DNA of 64,000 nucleotides from Mangrovibacter phragmitis (GTDB taxonomy: Bacteria > Pseudomonadota > Gammaproteobacteria > Enterobacterales > Enterobacteriaceae): NCBI RefSeq assembly GCF_001655675.1, contig NZ_LYRP01000002.1:93749-157748 (forward strand). Direction: 5' to 3'. Both the position numbers and the translations under genes were made by a program. Every line of letters starts with the position of its first letter. The stretch's first letter is position 1. This document shows, one piece after another, positions 52,136-63,338 of the stretch. A model generated the notes under the pieces. The model saw nothing but the letters and a program-made list of their open reading frames with translations. It did no database searches and was not told where the DNA came from.

Positions 52136-53761
52136 ATGTTTCAAACCAATAAGAAACAACTTGCTCTTTACACAATAATTGCTGCTGCTTTACCCGTCAG
52201 CCAGACTTTTGCCGCCACAGTCCCTGCTAATGTTACGCTAGCCAGTAAGCAAGTGCTGGTAAGAAACAACGGCTCAGAGCCTGCCACAATAGATCCTCAA
52301 CTGGCTGAAAGCAATGAGGCATTTAACATTATCCTGGACTGCTTCAGTGGGTTGGTGAACATTACCCCACAGGGAAAAATTGTACCTGATCTGGCTGATA
52401 AATGGGAAAATAAAGATAATACGATTTGGACATTTCACTTACGCCCGGGAATTGTTTGGTCAAATGGGAAGCCAGTCACTGCCGATGATGTTGTATTTAG
52501 CTGGCAACGTCTGGTTGATCCGAAAACAGCATCACCTTATGCATCATTCGCCGCTAACGCGCATATACTTAATGCCGAAGCTATCGCCGCTGGTAAAATG
52601 CCAGCATCCGCTCTGGGTGTAAAAGCACTTAATGCCACTACTGTCCAGGTAACACTTTCGCAACCTGTCTCCTATTTTTTACAATTTGTCGGCCACCCAT
52701 CACTGTTTCCAGTAAGTAAGGCAGATGTTGAAAAATATGGGGATAAATGGACACAGCCAGAGAATATCGTCACCAGTGGTGCCTATAAACCTACACAATG
52801 GGTGGTAAATGAAAAACTGGTTGCTGAGCGTAATGATAAATACTGGGATAATAAAGCAACTGTTATTAATCAGGTTACATATTTGCCAATAGCCGATCAG
52901 GCAGCAATGATCAATCGCTATAAAACAGGCGAAATAGATATCACTGATACCATTCCCACGATTCAGTATCAGTCACTAAAAAAAACATATACCAACCAGG
53001 TTCACAGTACTGACCTGCTTGGGGTTTATTACTACAAATTTAATACTGCCAAAGCACCGTTTAATGATATTCGGGTTCGTGAAGCACTTAACCTGGCACT
53101 GAACAAAAAAATTATTGCTGAAAAAGTTGTTGGCCAGGGTCAAAAACCCGCAGACACTCTGATGCCGTTAAATATTGGTGGAATGAAATTTACACCACCT
53201 GATTATTCAACATGGTCACAAGAAAAACGCAATGCAGCCGCAAAGAAATTACTTGCTGAAGCCGGGTTTAATGCCCAACACCCCTTATCACTCAATTTAC
53301 TCTACAATACTTCCCAGGATCACCAGCGCATAGCTATTGCCGCCACATCAATGTGGAAGAAAAACCTGGGGGCGAATGTCAGCATGAGTAACCAGGAATG
53401 GAAAACTATGCTGGAAACTATGCGTCAGGGTAATTTTGATCTGGTCCGTTATACATGGCTTGCTGATTACAATGAACCATCAACATTCTTTAATACTTTC
53501 CGCACTAACGATACACAAAACACAACCAGGTACAGTAACCCTGACTTCGATAAAGCACTGAAACAGGCCAGTGAAGACACCTCACCCGCCAAAATAAAAC
53601 AGGATTACCAGACTGCCAGCGATATTCTGTCCCATGATATTCCAGCCATCCCTGTTTACTACTATGTTCAAAACCAACTGGTGAAACCCTTCGTAGGAGG
53701 CTTTACCGTTTCTCCGCTTGGATTCTATTTGACCCGCGATATGTACATCATTAAGCACTAA
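52136..53761 (+). CDS. orphan periplasmic oligopeptide-binding protein (OppA family)
   Basis: A 541-residue extracytoplasmic solute-binding protein of family 5. Signal peptide to about residue 27 (QTFAA). Close to OppA throughout: KQVLVRNNGSEPATIDPQLA, VFSWQRLVDPKTASPYASFA, EKYGDKWTQPENIVTSGAYK and IPAIPVYYYV. No oppBCDF genes are nearby, so it must share the Opp or another permease, like MppA in E. coli. ATG at 52136 has GAGG upstream. Confidence 0.88.
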   Translation: MFQTNKKQLALYTIIAAALPVSQTFAATVPANVTLASKQVLVRNNGSEPATIDPQLAESNEAFNIILDCFSGLVNITPQGKIVPDLADKWENKDNTIWTFHLRPGIVWSNGKPVTADDVVFSWQRLVDPKTASPYASFAANAHILNAEAIAAGKMPASALGVKALNATTVQVTLSQPVSYFLQFVGHPSLFPVSKADVEKYGDKWTQPENIVTSGAYKPTQWVVNEKLVAERNDKYWDNKATVINQVTYLPIADQAAMINRYKTGEIDITDTIPTIQYQSLKKTYTNQVHSTDLLGVYYYKFNTAKAPFNDIRVREALNLALNKKIIAEKVVGQGQKPADTLMPLNIGGMKFTPPDYSTWSQEKRNAAAKKLLAEAGFNAQHPLSLNLLYNTSQDHQRIAIAATSMWKKNLGANVSMSNQEWKTMLETMRQGNFDLVRYTWLADYNEPSTFFNTFRTNDTQNTTRYSNPDFDKALKQASEDTSPAKIKQDYQTASDILSHDIPAIPVYYYVQNQLVKPFVGGFTVSPLGFYLTRDMYIIKH

Positions 53762-53770
53762 TCTCGGTAC

Positions 53771-53799
53771 AAGTGCGGCATAACAGGCCGCACTTTTTT
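53771..53799 (+). terminator. terminator of the OppA-like gene
   Basis: AAGTGCGGC, 7-nt loop, GCCGCACTT, then TTTTC: a clear intrinsic terminator. Confidence 0.9.
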
Positions 53800-53857
53800 C
53801 TTTGCAGTCAAAGGACTATGATAATAATTACATCCTGACATCAAGGCTCGTTTATCT

Positions 53858-54289
53858 ATGGCTACTCACGCACTTACCATTGGCCCTGACAAGGTGGAAT
53901 TCAGTACTCCACCCGTGACACTCAACATTGGCTATGCCACCCTGGCGGCAAAATTTACCCAGTCCCCCTACCCCAGTGAGCAGGATGTAGAAAACGCAAT
54001 AATGGCTGTGGAAAATTGCATCCATGCCGAAAAATTACTGCGTAACCTGGACTCGAACCAGGTGTGCAATGATAGCTGGATTCAATCAGTAGCGCTCAGT
54101 ACTGGCTGCCAACAAAAACTTACCCAGGATAACATTGAGTGCCTCTTTAACGATATTGTAGATATCATCGCGGGCCGCCCAAAACGCCAGGGAGAGTTTC
54201 CTGACGACCCCGGGTTTATCGCCTATGTCACTCTATTACGTGAGCTTTCTCATCACCTGAACATTCAGAGCTTCACGCTTCACAATTAA
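53858..54289 (+). CDS. hypothetical protein, 143 residues
   Basis: A soluble, helix-rich protein without signal peptide or membrane segment. It starts MATHALTIGPDKVEFS and includes EQDVENAIMAVENCIHAEKL and a C-terminal amphipathic helix (YVTLLRELSHHLN). Two or three cysteines. A weak ribosome site precedes the ATG. I do not recognise the family. It lies alone between the OppA-like gene and katG. Confidence 0.6.
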   Translation: MATHALTIGPDKVEFSTPPVTLNIGYATLAAKFTQSPYPSEQDVENAIMAVENCIHAEKLLRNLDSNQVCNDSWIQSVALSTGCQQKLTQDNIECLFNDIVDIIAGRPKRQGEFPDDPGFIAYVTLLRELSHHLNIQSFTLHN

Positions 54290-56766
<2,477 letters not shown>

Positions 56767-56830
56767 ACAGTAACGTCACCAGTAAGCACGTCAGCATCAG
56801 TGCACTGACTTCTTTACATGGTATTGAAAA

Positions 56831-56856
56831 AACCGGCAATTTTTGCCGGTTTTTTT
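56831..56856. terminator. bidirectional terminator katG / deaminase
   Basis: AACCGGCAA, 3-nt loop, TTGCCGGTT with T runs on both strands, between convergent genes. Confidence 0.85.
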
Positions 56857-56906
56857 ATTGAGCCAGCCATGACAACCTGAGTATCACAACCTGAGTGTTA
56901 CATCAT

Positions 56907-57941
56907 TCAGGCATCTGCATGCCAGTACGCATTCAGTTGCATCAGCATCTTGTCACGCGTTTGCGCGTTAACGAAAGCAGACTTCAGGCTATTTTGGAGT
57001 AACGTGTAGCACTCGTTTTCTGTTAATTGCAGTGCGCTGATAATAGATTGATAGTTCTCGTTAACGTGCCCGCCAAAATAGGCCGGGTCGTCTGAATTGA
57101 TGGTGACATTGACTCCCGCCTGTAAAAGTTCACGCAAATTATGTTCTCCCATGCTATCGAATACCCGCAGTTTGACATTAGACAAAGGGCATACTGTCAG
57201 CGGCATCTGGGTATCACTGAGGTGTGCGACAAGATCAGGATCGTCAAAGCTTCTGACGCCATGATCAATCCGTTCACTCTCAAGGAGTTGCAATGCCTGC
57301 CAGATATACTCGACAGGCCCTTCTTCACCAGCATGAGCAACCCGCCGGAGCCCTGCCGCTTTAGCTCTGGCAAACACACGGGCAAATTTCTCTGGTGGAT
57401 TTCCGTTCTCGGAAGAATCAAGGCCAACACCAGTCAGCCATTCTGGATAGCGGATAAACCATTCGCGCGAATCTGCAAAGGTTTTCAGTGCATCTGATTC
57501 CGGTAAATGGCGTAAAAAGCACATTATCAGTTGAGTTGAAATCCCTTTTTCACGGGCGCTTTCAAGGGCTCTGACCATGCCAGGAATAAACACGTCAAAA
57601 CCAATACCGCGAGATGTATGGCTCTGTGGGTCAAAAAAGATCTCAGCATGAATGACACCATTTTGACAGGCATTGTCGAGATAGGATGACGTCATTTCAT
57701 AGAAGTCGTCTTCCGTTTGCAGCACACTGGTACCAGCATAATAGATATCCAGGAAAGACTGCAGAGATGTGAACTGATACGCCTCGCGCAATTCATCCAC
57801 TGTAGACCAGGCAAGAGGAATACGGTTCCGTTGCGCCAGTTTAAAAATCAGTTCTGGCTCCAGAGTGCCTTCTATATGTACATGCAACTCAGCCTTGGGA
57901 GCCCGGAACACCTTTTCAATAAGCGATGGCGTATTTTGCAT
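56907..57941 (-). CDS. adenine deaminase (adenosine-deaminase-like)
   Basis: Metal-dependent purine deaminase of the amidohydrolase fold, 344 residues from the ATG at 57941 (GAGAG upstream). Zinc ligands are in AELHVHIEGTLEPE, the catalytic region in VAHAGEEG and INSDDPAYFGGHVNENY. The SDDPAYFGG pattern fits the adenine deaminase (Aah1/PA0148-like) branch better than E. coli Add, so adenine to hypoxanthine is the likely reaction. E. coli lacks this branch as far as I recall and uses an unrelated Ade. Confidence 0.82.
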   Translation of the reverse strand: MQNTPSLIEKVFRAPKAELHVHIEGTLEPELIFKLAQRNRIPLAWSTVDELREAYQFTSLQSFLDIYYAGTSVLQTEDDFYEMTSSYLDNACQNGVIHAEIFFDPQSHTSRGIGFDVFIPGMVRALESAREKGISTQLIMCFLRHLPESDALKTFADSREWFIRYPEWLTGVGLDSSENGNPPEKFARVFARAKAAGLRRVAHAGEEGPVEYIWQALQLLESERIDHGVRSFDDPDLVAHLSDTQMPLTVCPLSNVKLRVFDSMGEHNLRELLQAGVNVTINSDDPAYFGGHVNENYQSIISALQLTENECYTLLQNSLKSAFVNAQTRDKMLMQLNAYWHADA

Positions 57942-58278
57942 AAACACTCTCTTTGTTTGGTTATTTTCATCAGAGATGAAATCATTCGCCACATCTTCAC
58001 ACGGGCATAATCATGATTCATTCAGCCAGGTACACTTCTGGTGTGCCTGAAGACAGTGCCAATAAGTAAAACTATAGCCAGTCCTCACAGTGATGCCTGG
58101 GCAACAACTTTCCAGAATAAATATCAAATACAGTTAAACACTCCGTGAATCAATAGAGAATGAGCATCCGCGCAATGACAGCGGATTTTGTGAACAATAT
58201 TGCAAGCCAGGTGCTACGTTAATTCAATTCAGGCTAACTAAAACGCGCTGAATAAAACAGGCTGGCGTTTTGCTGTAA

Positions 58279-58413
58279 ATGGGAGGATGGGAGAGTATCG
58301 ATATGGTTCGCCGTTATGCGCTCCGGGCCCAGAACCACTTATCTGAACACGCAAAAAAATTGATGCGATTCTGGGAGAGGATGTCCCAAATTTGTCCCAC
58401 TCGGGAAAAATGA
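58279..58413 (+). pseudogene. 3' remnant of a tyrosine integrase next to tRNA-Lys
   Basis: A 44-codon frame with [20 protein letters not shown] then SEHAKKL. This matches the C-terminal end of island/prophage integrases (GGW-x-S-x-x-MVRRYAHL-x-x-x-HL), including the catalytic Tyr. A stop codon lies immediately 5' in frame and no upstream integrase sequence remains. It points towards the 3' end of the tRNA gene 35 bp away, the normal position of an integrase in a tRNA-borne island. Confidence 0.8.
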
Positions 58414-58448
58414 CAAAAGGAGGATGTTTGTAAGCCATTGAAAATCAA

Positions 58449-58524
58449 TGGTGGGCTGTGAGGGATTCGAACCCGCGACCGATGGATTAAGAGTCCACTG
58501 CTCTACCAACTGAGCTAACAGCCC
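58449..58524 (-). tRNA. tRNA-Lys(CTT)
   Basis: A full cloverleaf on the minus strand: acceptor GGGCTGT/ACAGCCC, D arm TTAGCTCAGTTGGTAGAGC, anticodon loop CTCTTAA (anticodon CTT, codon AAG), T arm with GGTTCGAATCC, discriminator A and encoded CCA. E. coli K-12 lysine tRNAs all have anticodon TTT as far as I recall, so this is an additional isoacceptor. Confidence 0.95.
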
Positions 58525-59002
58525 ATAAGGGAAACTAATTCGAGGCAAAAATTTACTCTTCTGATGACAACGTCGCAACATCAATATGTAATAAAAAAAC
58601 CTTTTTAATTGCATGGGATTATATACTTATGTTTATGCCCGCTGTTAATGTTAAACCATTTATCAAGCAAGACCATTTTATGAGCAAATCCATGTAAAAA
58701 TGTTCAATTAATGCTCAAAATAAACTAAATCGCTCATTAATCACCCGTTTGCACATAATGTGCTTTATTACCTGGTCAGTAAGAAATCGGAGATTCAATC
58801 AACTGGCGCACAACATTATCAACATACCCGTTATATAATGAAGTCAGGGAAGTCACCGCTGATACATATCGATGCCATTGGTTCTCAGAGCACTAAAATC
58901 AGCAGCAGAAATCAACATGTTGTCAGCTGTTGCCAGGAGCATGGGTAAATATGACAGAGGCCGCAGATGCGGCCTCAAGAGATTCTGAATGCAAAGAGAT
59001 TG
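58525..59002. other. 478-bp intergenic region
   Basis: No gene. Near the right end GAGGCCGC-AGAT-GCGGCCTC (58957-58976) is a perfect 8-bp stem, probably the end of yeaQ. Confidence 0.5.
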
Positions 59003-59251
59003 TCATGCTTTTATTTTTCGGTAGATAAAAAGCACTACCAGTGCACCGATTACTGCAACTACAAAACTCCCGACGTTAAAGCCATCAACCTTACCATAGC
59101 CAAAGAATGTGCTTATCCAGCCACCGACTACGGCACCAATAATCCCCAAAATAACAGTGATGATAAAGCCACCACCATCTTTACCAGGCATAATCCACTT
59201 CGCCAGGATACCTGCTATGAGCCCGAACACAATCCATGAAATAATTCCCAT
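59003..59251 (-). CDS. yeaQ: YeaQ, GlsB/YeaQ/YmgE family stress membrane protein
   Basis: An 82-residue inner-membrane protein with three hydrophobic helices and the family pattern GLIAGILAKWIMPGKDGGG and GAVVGGWISTFFGYG. Very close to E. coli YeaQ. The ATG at 59251 follows GGAGAAA; four more codons are in frame upstream. Marks the last recognisable E. coli-like core gene before the mobile region. Confidence 0.93.
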   Translation of the reverse strand: MGIISWIVFGLIAGILAKWIMPGKDGGGFIITVILGIIGAVVGGWISTFFGYGKVDGFNVGSFVVAVIGALVVLFIYRKIKA

Positions 59252-59871
59252 AGTTTTCTCCATTCATTCGCTGGTCATTCACAAGGAAAAATAAGCATAG
59301 CACAGTCTGCAAAAATAATTGTTCGCATTACATTCAACCGATTAATTTTTTGTAAAAATAGGATTCATCCCATACACATTAACAACAACATTTAATACCT
59401 CCAATCATGACGACCAATCAATTAAATCAAGTAAAATAAATATTTTCATATATAAGAAGTTTATTCTTTCATAACCCTCTCACCGAATCATTCATTAATG
59501 CATATTTACCCCATTAAATAACTCAGACCATGATATAATTATAACCATATATTGTAATATTCTATTCAATAAACATTGACGACACACCGGATAATACCTC
59601 GTTATACTCTTGATGGGTGGTCGGATACGAAAGACACAGTGCTTTTTTCATTTGCCATTTAGTACAGAATGTATGTATACCCGGTCACCGAAGTTAACTT
59701 CATCCTTAACAAGTAAACCGCCACACTTCCAAAGCGGTCATTAGGCGGTATTGTTGACAACAATGCAGGTTCAACTCCCCCGTTGTTCTGGTTGGCAGAA
59801 GTTGGGTTAGCGCCAAAACGGTAAGCGATAGCTCCGTTTTACCCCGGGCTTCAAGGGATTTACCCATCGAG
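59252..59871. other. 620-bp non-coding stretch with several hairpins
   Basis: AT-rich up to about 59570, then higher GC. 59718-59749 holds ACCGCC/GGCGGT, 59752-59762 TGTTGACAACA, 59758-59787 AACAA/TTGTT around GGTTCAACTCCC, and 59815-59840 AAAACGG/CCGTTTT. No tRNA model fits. It abuts the truncated integrase, so it may be a relic of the element's regulatory or att region, or a structured RNA. Confidence 0.4.
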
Positions 59872-60486
59872 GTGGCCAGATGCTGCTTTCCGGTTAAGGC
59901 AGCGAAACAGCCAGGGAATAAAGTTCAACGAGAGCGGCTCAATATAGAAGAGTGGAAAGTTATTTTCGAAACAGCGAATGGCATGCCCCGCTATATTCAA
60001 AATACGATGCTTATTGCACTCGTTACCGGCCAACGGCCTGGTGATATTGCCCGAATGAAATTCAGTGATATATGGGATGGTTATTTGCACATTGAACAAA
60101 GTAAAACTGGGACTAAATTAGCTATTCCCCTGAGTCTTAAATGTGATGCAATAGATACTACCCTTGAGCAGGTAATAGTACGGTGCAGGGATAAAATATT
60201 GAGTCCGCATATTATCCACCGCCATCACACAACCTCTCAGGCTAAACGGGGTGGTGCCGTATCCGAAAAAACCATCACCTCCGGTTTCAGTAATGCCCGG
60301 GATAAAAGCGGTCTTCAATGGAAAAATGGAACGCCGCCGACATTCCACGAACAACGCTCCCTGGCTGAACGCCTTTATCGCGAACAGGGGATTAATACAC
60401 AGCACCTGTTAGGGCATAAAAAACAGGCTCAAACAGACAAGTACCACGATGACAGAGGCAAGAACTGGCTGGTTGTTGCAGTGTAA
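59872..60486 (+). pseudogene. truncated phage integrase (catalytic domain only)
   Basis: About 185 residues of a lambda-type tyrosine recombinase core. All catalytic positions are visible: Arg in TGQRPGDIARMKFSD, Lys in EQSKTGTKLAIPL, His-x-x-Arg in FHEQRSLAERLY, His in HLLGHKKQAQTDKYHDD with the Tyr nucleophile. The start codon is GTG and homology begins near KVQRERLNIEEW; the arm-binding and core-binding N-terminal domains are missing. The gene runs towards the icd 3' end, as intE does in e14-type elements. Confidence 0.8.
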
Positions 60487-60496
60487 TTTTTCACCG

Positions 60497-60522
60497 GTTT
60501 TGCAGAAGAGTTTTGCAGAAGA
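60497..60522. repeat. tandem 13-bp direct repeat
   Basis: GTTTTGCAGAAGA occurs twice head to tail (60497-60509 and 60510-60522), between the integrase remnant and the icd terminator. It could be a pair of arm-type integrase sites or a local duplication. Confidence 0.6.
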
Positions 60523-60534
60523 ATTTTCGAAGCC

Positions 60535-60565
60535 ACAAAAAAACGGGAACCCACCGGCTCCCGTT
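60535..60565 (-). terminator. icd terminator
   Basis: AACGGGA, 10-nt loop, TCCCGTT, followed on the minus strand by TTTTTTT; 23 nt past the icd stop. Confidence 0.85.
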
Positions 60566-60587
60566 CTTCACTAACCAGCCACGCAGA

Positions 60588-60752
60588 TTACATGTTCGCG
60601 ATAATCGCGTCACCAAACTCGCTACATTTCAGCAGTTTAGCGCCATCCATCAGACGTTCAAAATCGTAGGTTACGGTTTTGGCAGCGATTGCGCCTTCCA
60701 TACCTTTAACGATTAAGTCAGCGGCTTCGAACCACTGCATGTGGCGCAGCAG
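60588..60752 (-). pseudogene. icd: displaced 3' end of icd (isocitrate dehydrogenase)
   Basis: Fifty-four codons plus TAA encode [20 protein letters not shown] and on to [23 protein letters not shown], essentially the E. coli Icd C-terminus. Upstream of the CTG codon at 60752 homology to icd stops and there is no start codon. This is the same portion of icd that is displaced by prophages e14 and 21, where it is called icdC. The junction at about 60750-60770 should be the att core. Confidence 0.92.
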
Positions 60753-61121
60753 TACATAAGTAATGAAGTACTAATATACTGATTTATAAGCTTAATCCTG
60801 TAATTAAGCTACAAAAAATCACCTCGTCAGACATTTCATAACCTATTGATATCAGATACTATATTTTTGATTTTGGGGAAGCAGTGACTGACAAAAGAAT
60901 AGGCTTATACACAGAGTAGATCACATCTTTCGTTCCCAAATATGCTGGCTAATGTATCAGAACACATATCTTCCACTAGAAAACGCATTGCAAACTCTCA
61001 CGTTAAGTTCATCACTACGAATTTAGTAATAAACATATGTCATTTTTTTCCGATACTAACTAGTTAGTAACTCTTGCAAGCGAAGATAATCCGATCAAAT
61101 GACTAATTAGCAAGGAAAAAT
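60753..61121. other. 369-bp AT-rich junction region
   Basis: No gene. It starts at the presumed attachment junction and has the much lower GC of the incoming element. The promoter of the EcsC-family gene must lie here. Confidence 0.5.
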
Positions 61122-62024
61122 ATGAAATTACTTGATTATGACAAAAAGACACTACTCGAAATCCATGCATGGAAAAACCCTCAACGCGGATGGTTAGACA
61201 AAGCCATAGATGTTGTTAACAAGCCACTAAATGCTGCCGGAGAAGCTGTTCTTTCCACCCCGGTAGTAGGTGACGCAATACAAAAAGCAGCTGAAGGGCT
61301 GATTAGTGTATGTAATGACGCAGCCCAATGGTCAGTTAGATCTGAAGCGGTGTTTGAAGAGTTTCGCTCAGATGGGCATAACCACATTGAACAGCACAGT
61401 GATATCAAAACACTAAGACTAGAAGATATTGATAAGACTGTCGGATGGCTTGCAGCAAAATATAAAGGCATAGCTTTGGCGGAAGGTGCTGGCGCTGGGG
61501 TGGCGGGCATTGCCGGTCTAGCTGTTGATATCCCTACACTTATTACGCTAAATCTGCGCGCAATTGGAGAATATGCAACTTACTACGGATTTGATATAGC
61601 TAAGCAAGAAGAAAGACTTTTTGCGTATAACATACTGGCTTTCTCTTCATCCCCAACTGATATGTCCAAAAATTTAGCTATGGCACAACTTATAAAAATA
61701 TCCCAACAAGTGGCCAAGAATCAAGCATGGAAGCAACTTGAGCAGCACACTTTTGTGCAAATTATTAGACAGATAGCCAGCACGCTTGGCATTCGTCTAA
61801 CTAAAGCGAAATTGGCACAAGCCATACCGATGACTGGAGCCATTGTAGGTGGCGGTTTTAATGCATACTTTACATCAAAAGTCTGTGAAGCTGCTTATTA
61901 CTTATACCGCGAGCGCTTTCTAGCTGAATTATATGGTGCCTCAATCATAGAAGAAACCGTAAAACCAGCTAAAACATATGAACCAGACTATCCTGATGCC
62001 TTTGAAGGTGAACTAATGGAATAA
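61122..62024 (+). CDS. EcsC-family protein (prophage cargo)
   Basis: A 300-residue protein of the EcsC family, named after a Bacillus ABC-transporter-linked protein of unknown activity. Glycine/alanine-rich amphipathic segments are typical: LAEGAGAGVAGIAGLAVDIP followed by TLITLNLRAIGEYATYYGFD, and near the C-terminus AIPMTGAIVGGGFNAYFTSK. No signal peptide; the hydrophobic stretches suggest peripheral membrane association. AAGGA precedes the ATG. It lies between the icd fragment and the invertase, the place occupied by mcrA in e14. Confidence 0.85.
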   Translation: MKLLDYDKKTLLEIHAWKNPQRGWLDKAIDVVNKPLNAAGEAVLSTPVVGDAIQKAAEGLISVCNDAAQWSVRSEAVFEEFRSDGHNHIEQHSDIKTLRLEDIDKTVGWLAAKYKGIALAEGAGAGVAGIAGLAVDIPTLITLNLRAIGEYATYYGFDIAKQEERLFAYNILAFSSSPTDMSKNLAMAQLIKISQQVAKNQAWKQLEQHTFVQIIRQIASTLGIRLTKAKLAQAIPMTGAIVGGGFNAYFTSKVCEAAYYLYRERFLAELYGASIIEETVKPAKTYEPDYPDAFEGELME

Positions 62025-62548
62025 AACTCCCATAAAAACTCACTGAAAGTTTTCTCATAAATATATGGTTATTGTTAGTGCTGTCGATAATTACCATCGG
62101 CAGCATCCTTAACCCACAAGTTTTAATATAAAATCAACTACAATACATTGGATATAGAATAACACAAACGTGGACTCATGAATCCATGTTAGCTCTGAAA
62201 TTTATGCATTACCAAGTACTGCATAAACTCCCAAAAGCGCATAAGATTAAGCGAATAAAATGGAATTAGTACTTATTACGGTTCATTTATTAAAGTTCAT
62301 GGTCAGAATCATTTTCACTTTATACTAGGCATCTGATAGAACTTCAATTAGTACGCTGTTACACAATTGCTGAAAGTTAGTTCATTGCACACCCATTTTT
62401 ACGCTTCCCTGCTTAACGCATTGGCTCTATACTTAAAGAATATTATTTTTATTGAAACGACTTTACATTACTCCATTTATTGATAAAGTAGCAATATAAA
62501 AAAGCAATACCTTTCGATATATGTTAACAATCTGACAAAAAAATCATC
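62025..62548. other. 524-bp AT-rich intergenic region
   Basis: No gene. TGCTGTCGAT and ATCGGCAGCA (62079-62105) form a 10-bp stem with one wobble, the likely end of the EcsC-family transcript. The rest is AT-rich and probably holds the promoter of the next gene. Confidence 0.5.
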
Positions 62549-63283
62549 ATGAACAAAACCATCATTGAGAATATCAAAACACATGAGACATTCACTGTCG
62601 CAACAATTACAGCACTATGTTATGCAGGTTCATATGCATATGAACGGGGATTTTCGATTTACTTTGGCATTCCAACAGAATTTATCACTGTTACCCCAAA
62701 CAGTATAGTTACATCAGCTATTCTATTCATCACTTTCTGCATGTCCTTTTATATCCTATCATCATTTTTAATAAAAATATCAGAAAAAATTGGCAATAAC
62801 AATATTCATATATATGGAATGATAGTACTATCACCATTAATTTTATTTGTTTATATAGTATTATCATTGATAAATGCATTAAGTTTAACTATTTTTTTAA
62901 CCAGCACAATTCTATATATTCTTATGGTTATGAGTATTACATTAACCATAAAAAAAAGCACCGAAATTAATGTTAACACCGACGTGACTGACAAATCCGC
63001 CTTCTCAAAAATCGATAATTTCATTACATCCATATTTTGGCTTGCTATAATATTTTTCATTATCACCAGCAGCACTGGAAACTTTATCGCAAGAACAACT
63101 GATAGCTTTAATGTATTTCAATACAACAATGAAGAGTATAGAATAATAAAAACCTACGGGGATAATGTTATAACCCAAAAAATAAATAAAGACATCAAGC
63201 CAAAGGGTGTTTTTGTTTTCACCACTGAAGACCTAAAAGGAAAATTAATAACACAACCTCAAAAAAATGATTTTTTTGAATAA
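62549..63283 (+). CDS. multi-pass membrane protein of unknown function (prophage cargo)
   Basis: A 244-residue protein with very AT-rich coding (ATA, AAA, TTA codons), unlike the core genome. Four hydrophobic segments lie at about residues 52-74, 91-112, 114-132 and 165-182, followed by a C-terminal soluble part of about 60 residues (NEEYRIIKTYGDNVITQKIN). The ribosome site is weak. No family recognised. Membrane-anchored proteins of this size are common effectors in phage-exclusion systems, which is only an inference here. Confidence 0.7.
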   Translation: MNKTIIENIKTHETFTVATITALCYAGSYAYERGFSIYFGIPTEFITVTPNSIVTSAILFITFCMSFYILSSFLIKISEKIGNNNIHIYGMIVLSPLILFVYIVLSLINALSLTIFLTSTILYILMVMSITLTIKKSTEINVNTDVTDKSAFSKIDNFITSIFWLAIIFFIITSSTGNFIARTTDSFNVFQYNNEEYRIIKTYGDNVITQKINKDIKPKGVFVFTTEDLKGKLITQPQKNDFFE

Positions 63284-63338
63284 CCAAATAATATATCAAT
63301 ATCATTCTGAAGGGGTTACCCCTCCTGAATGACAATGT

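Noticed and set aside
59755..59800. tRNA or tmRNA gene suggested by GGTTCAACTCCC
   Set aside because: The flanking bases do not form a proper T arm, acceptor stem or anticodon arm.
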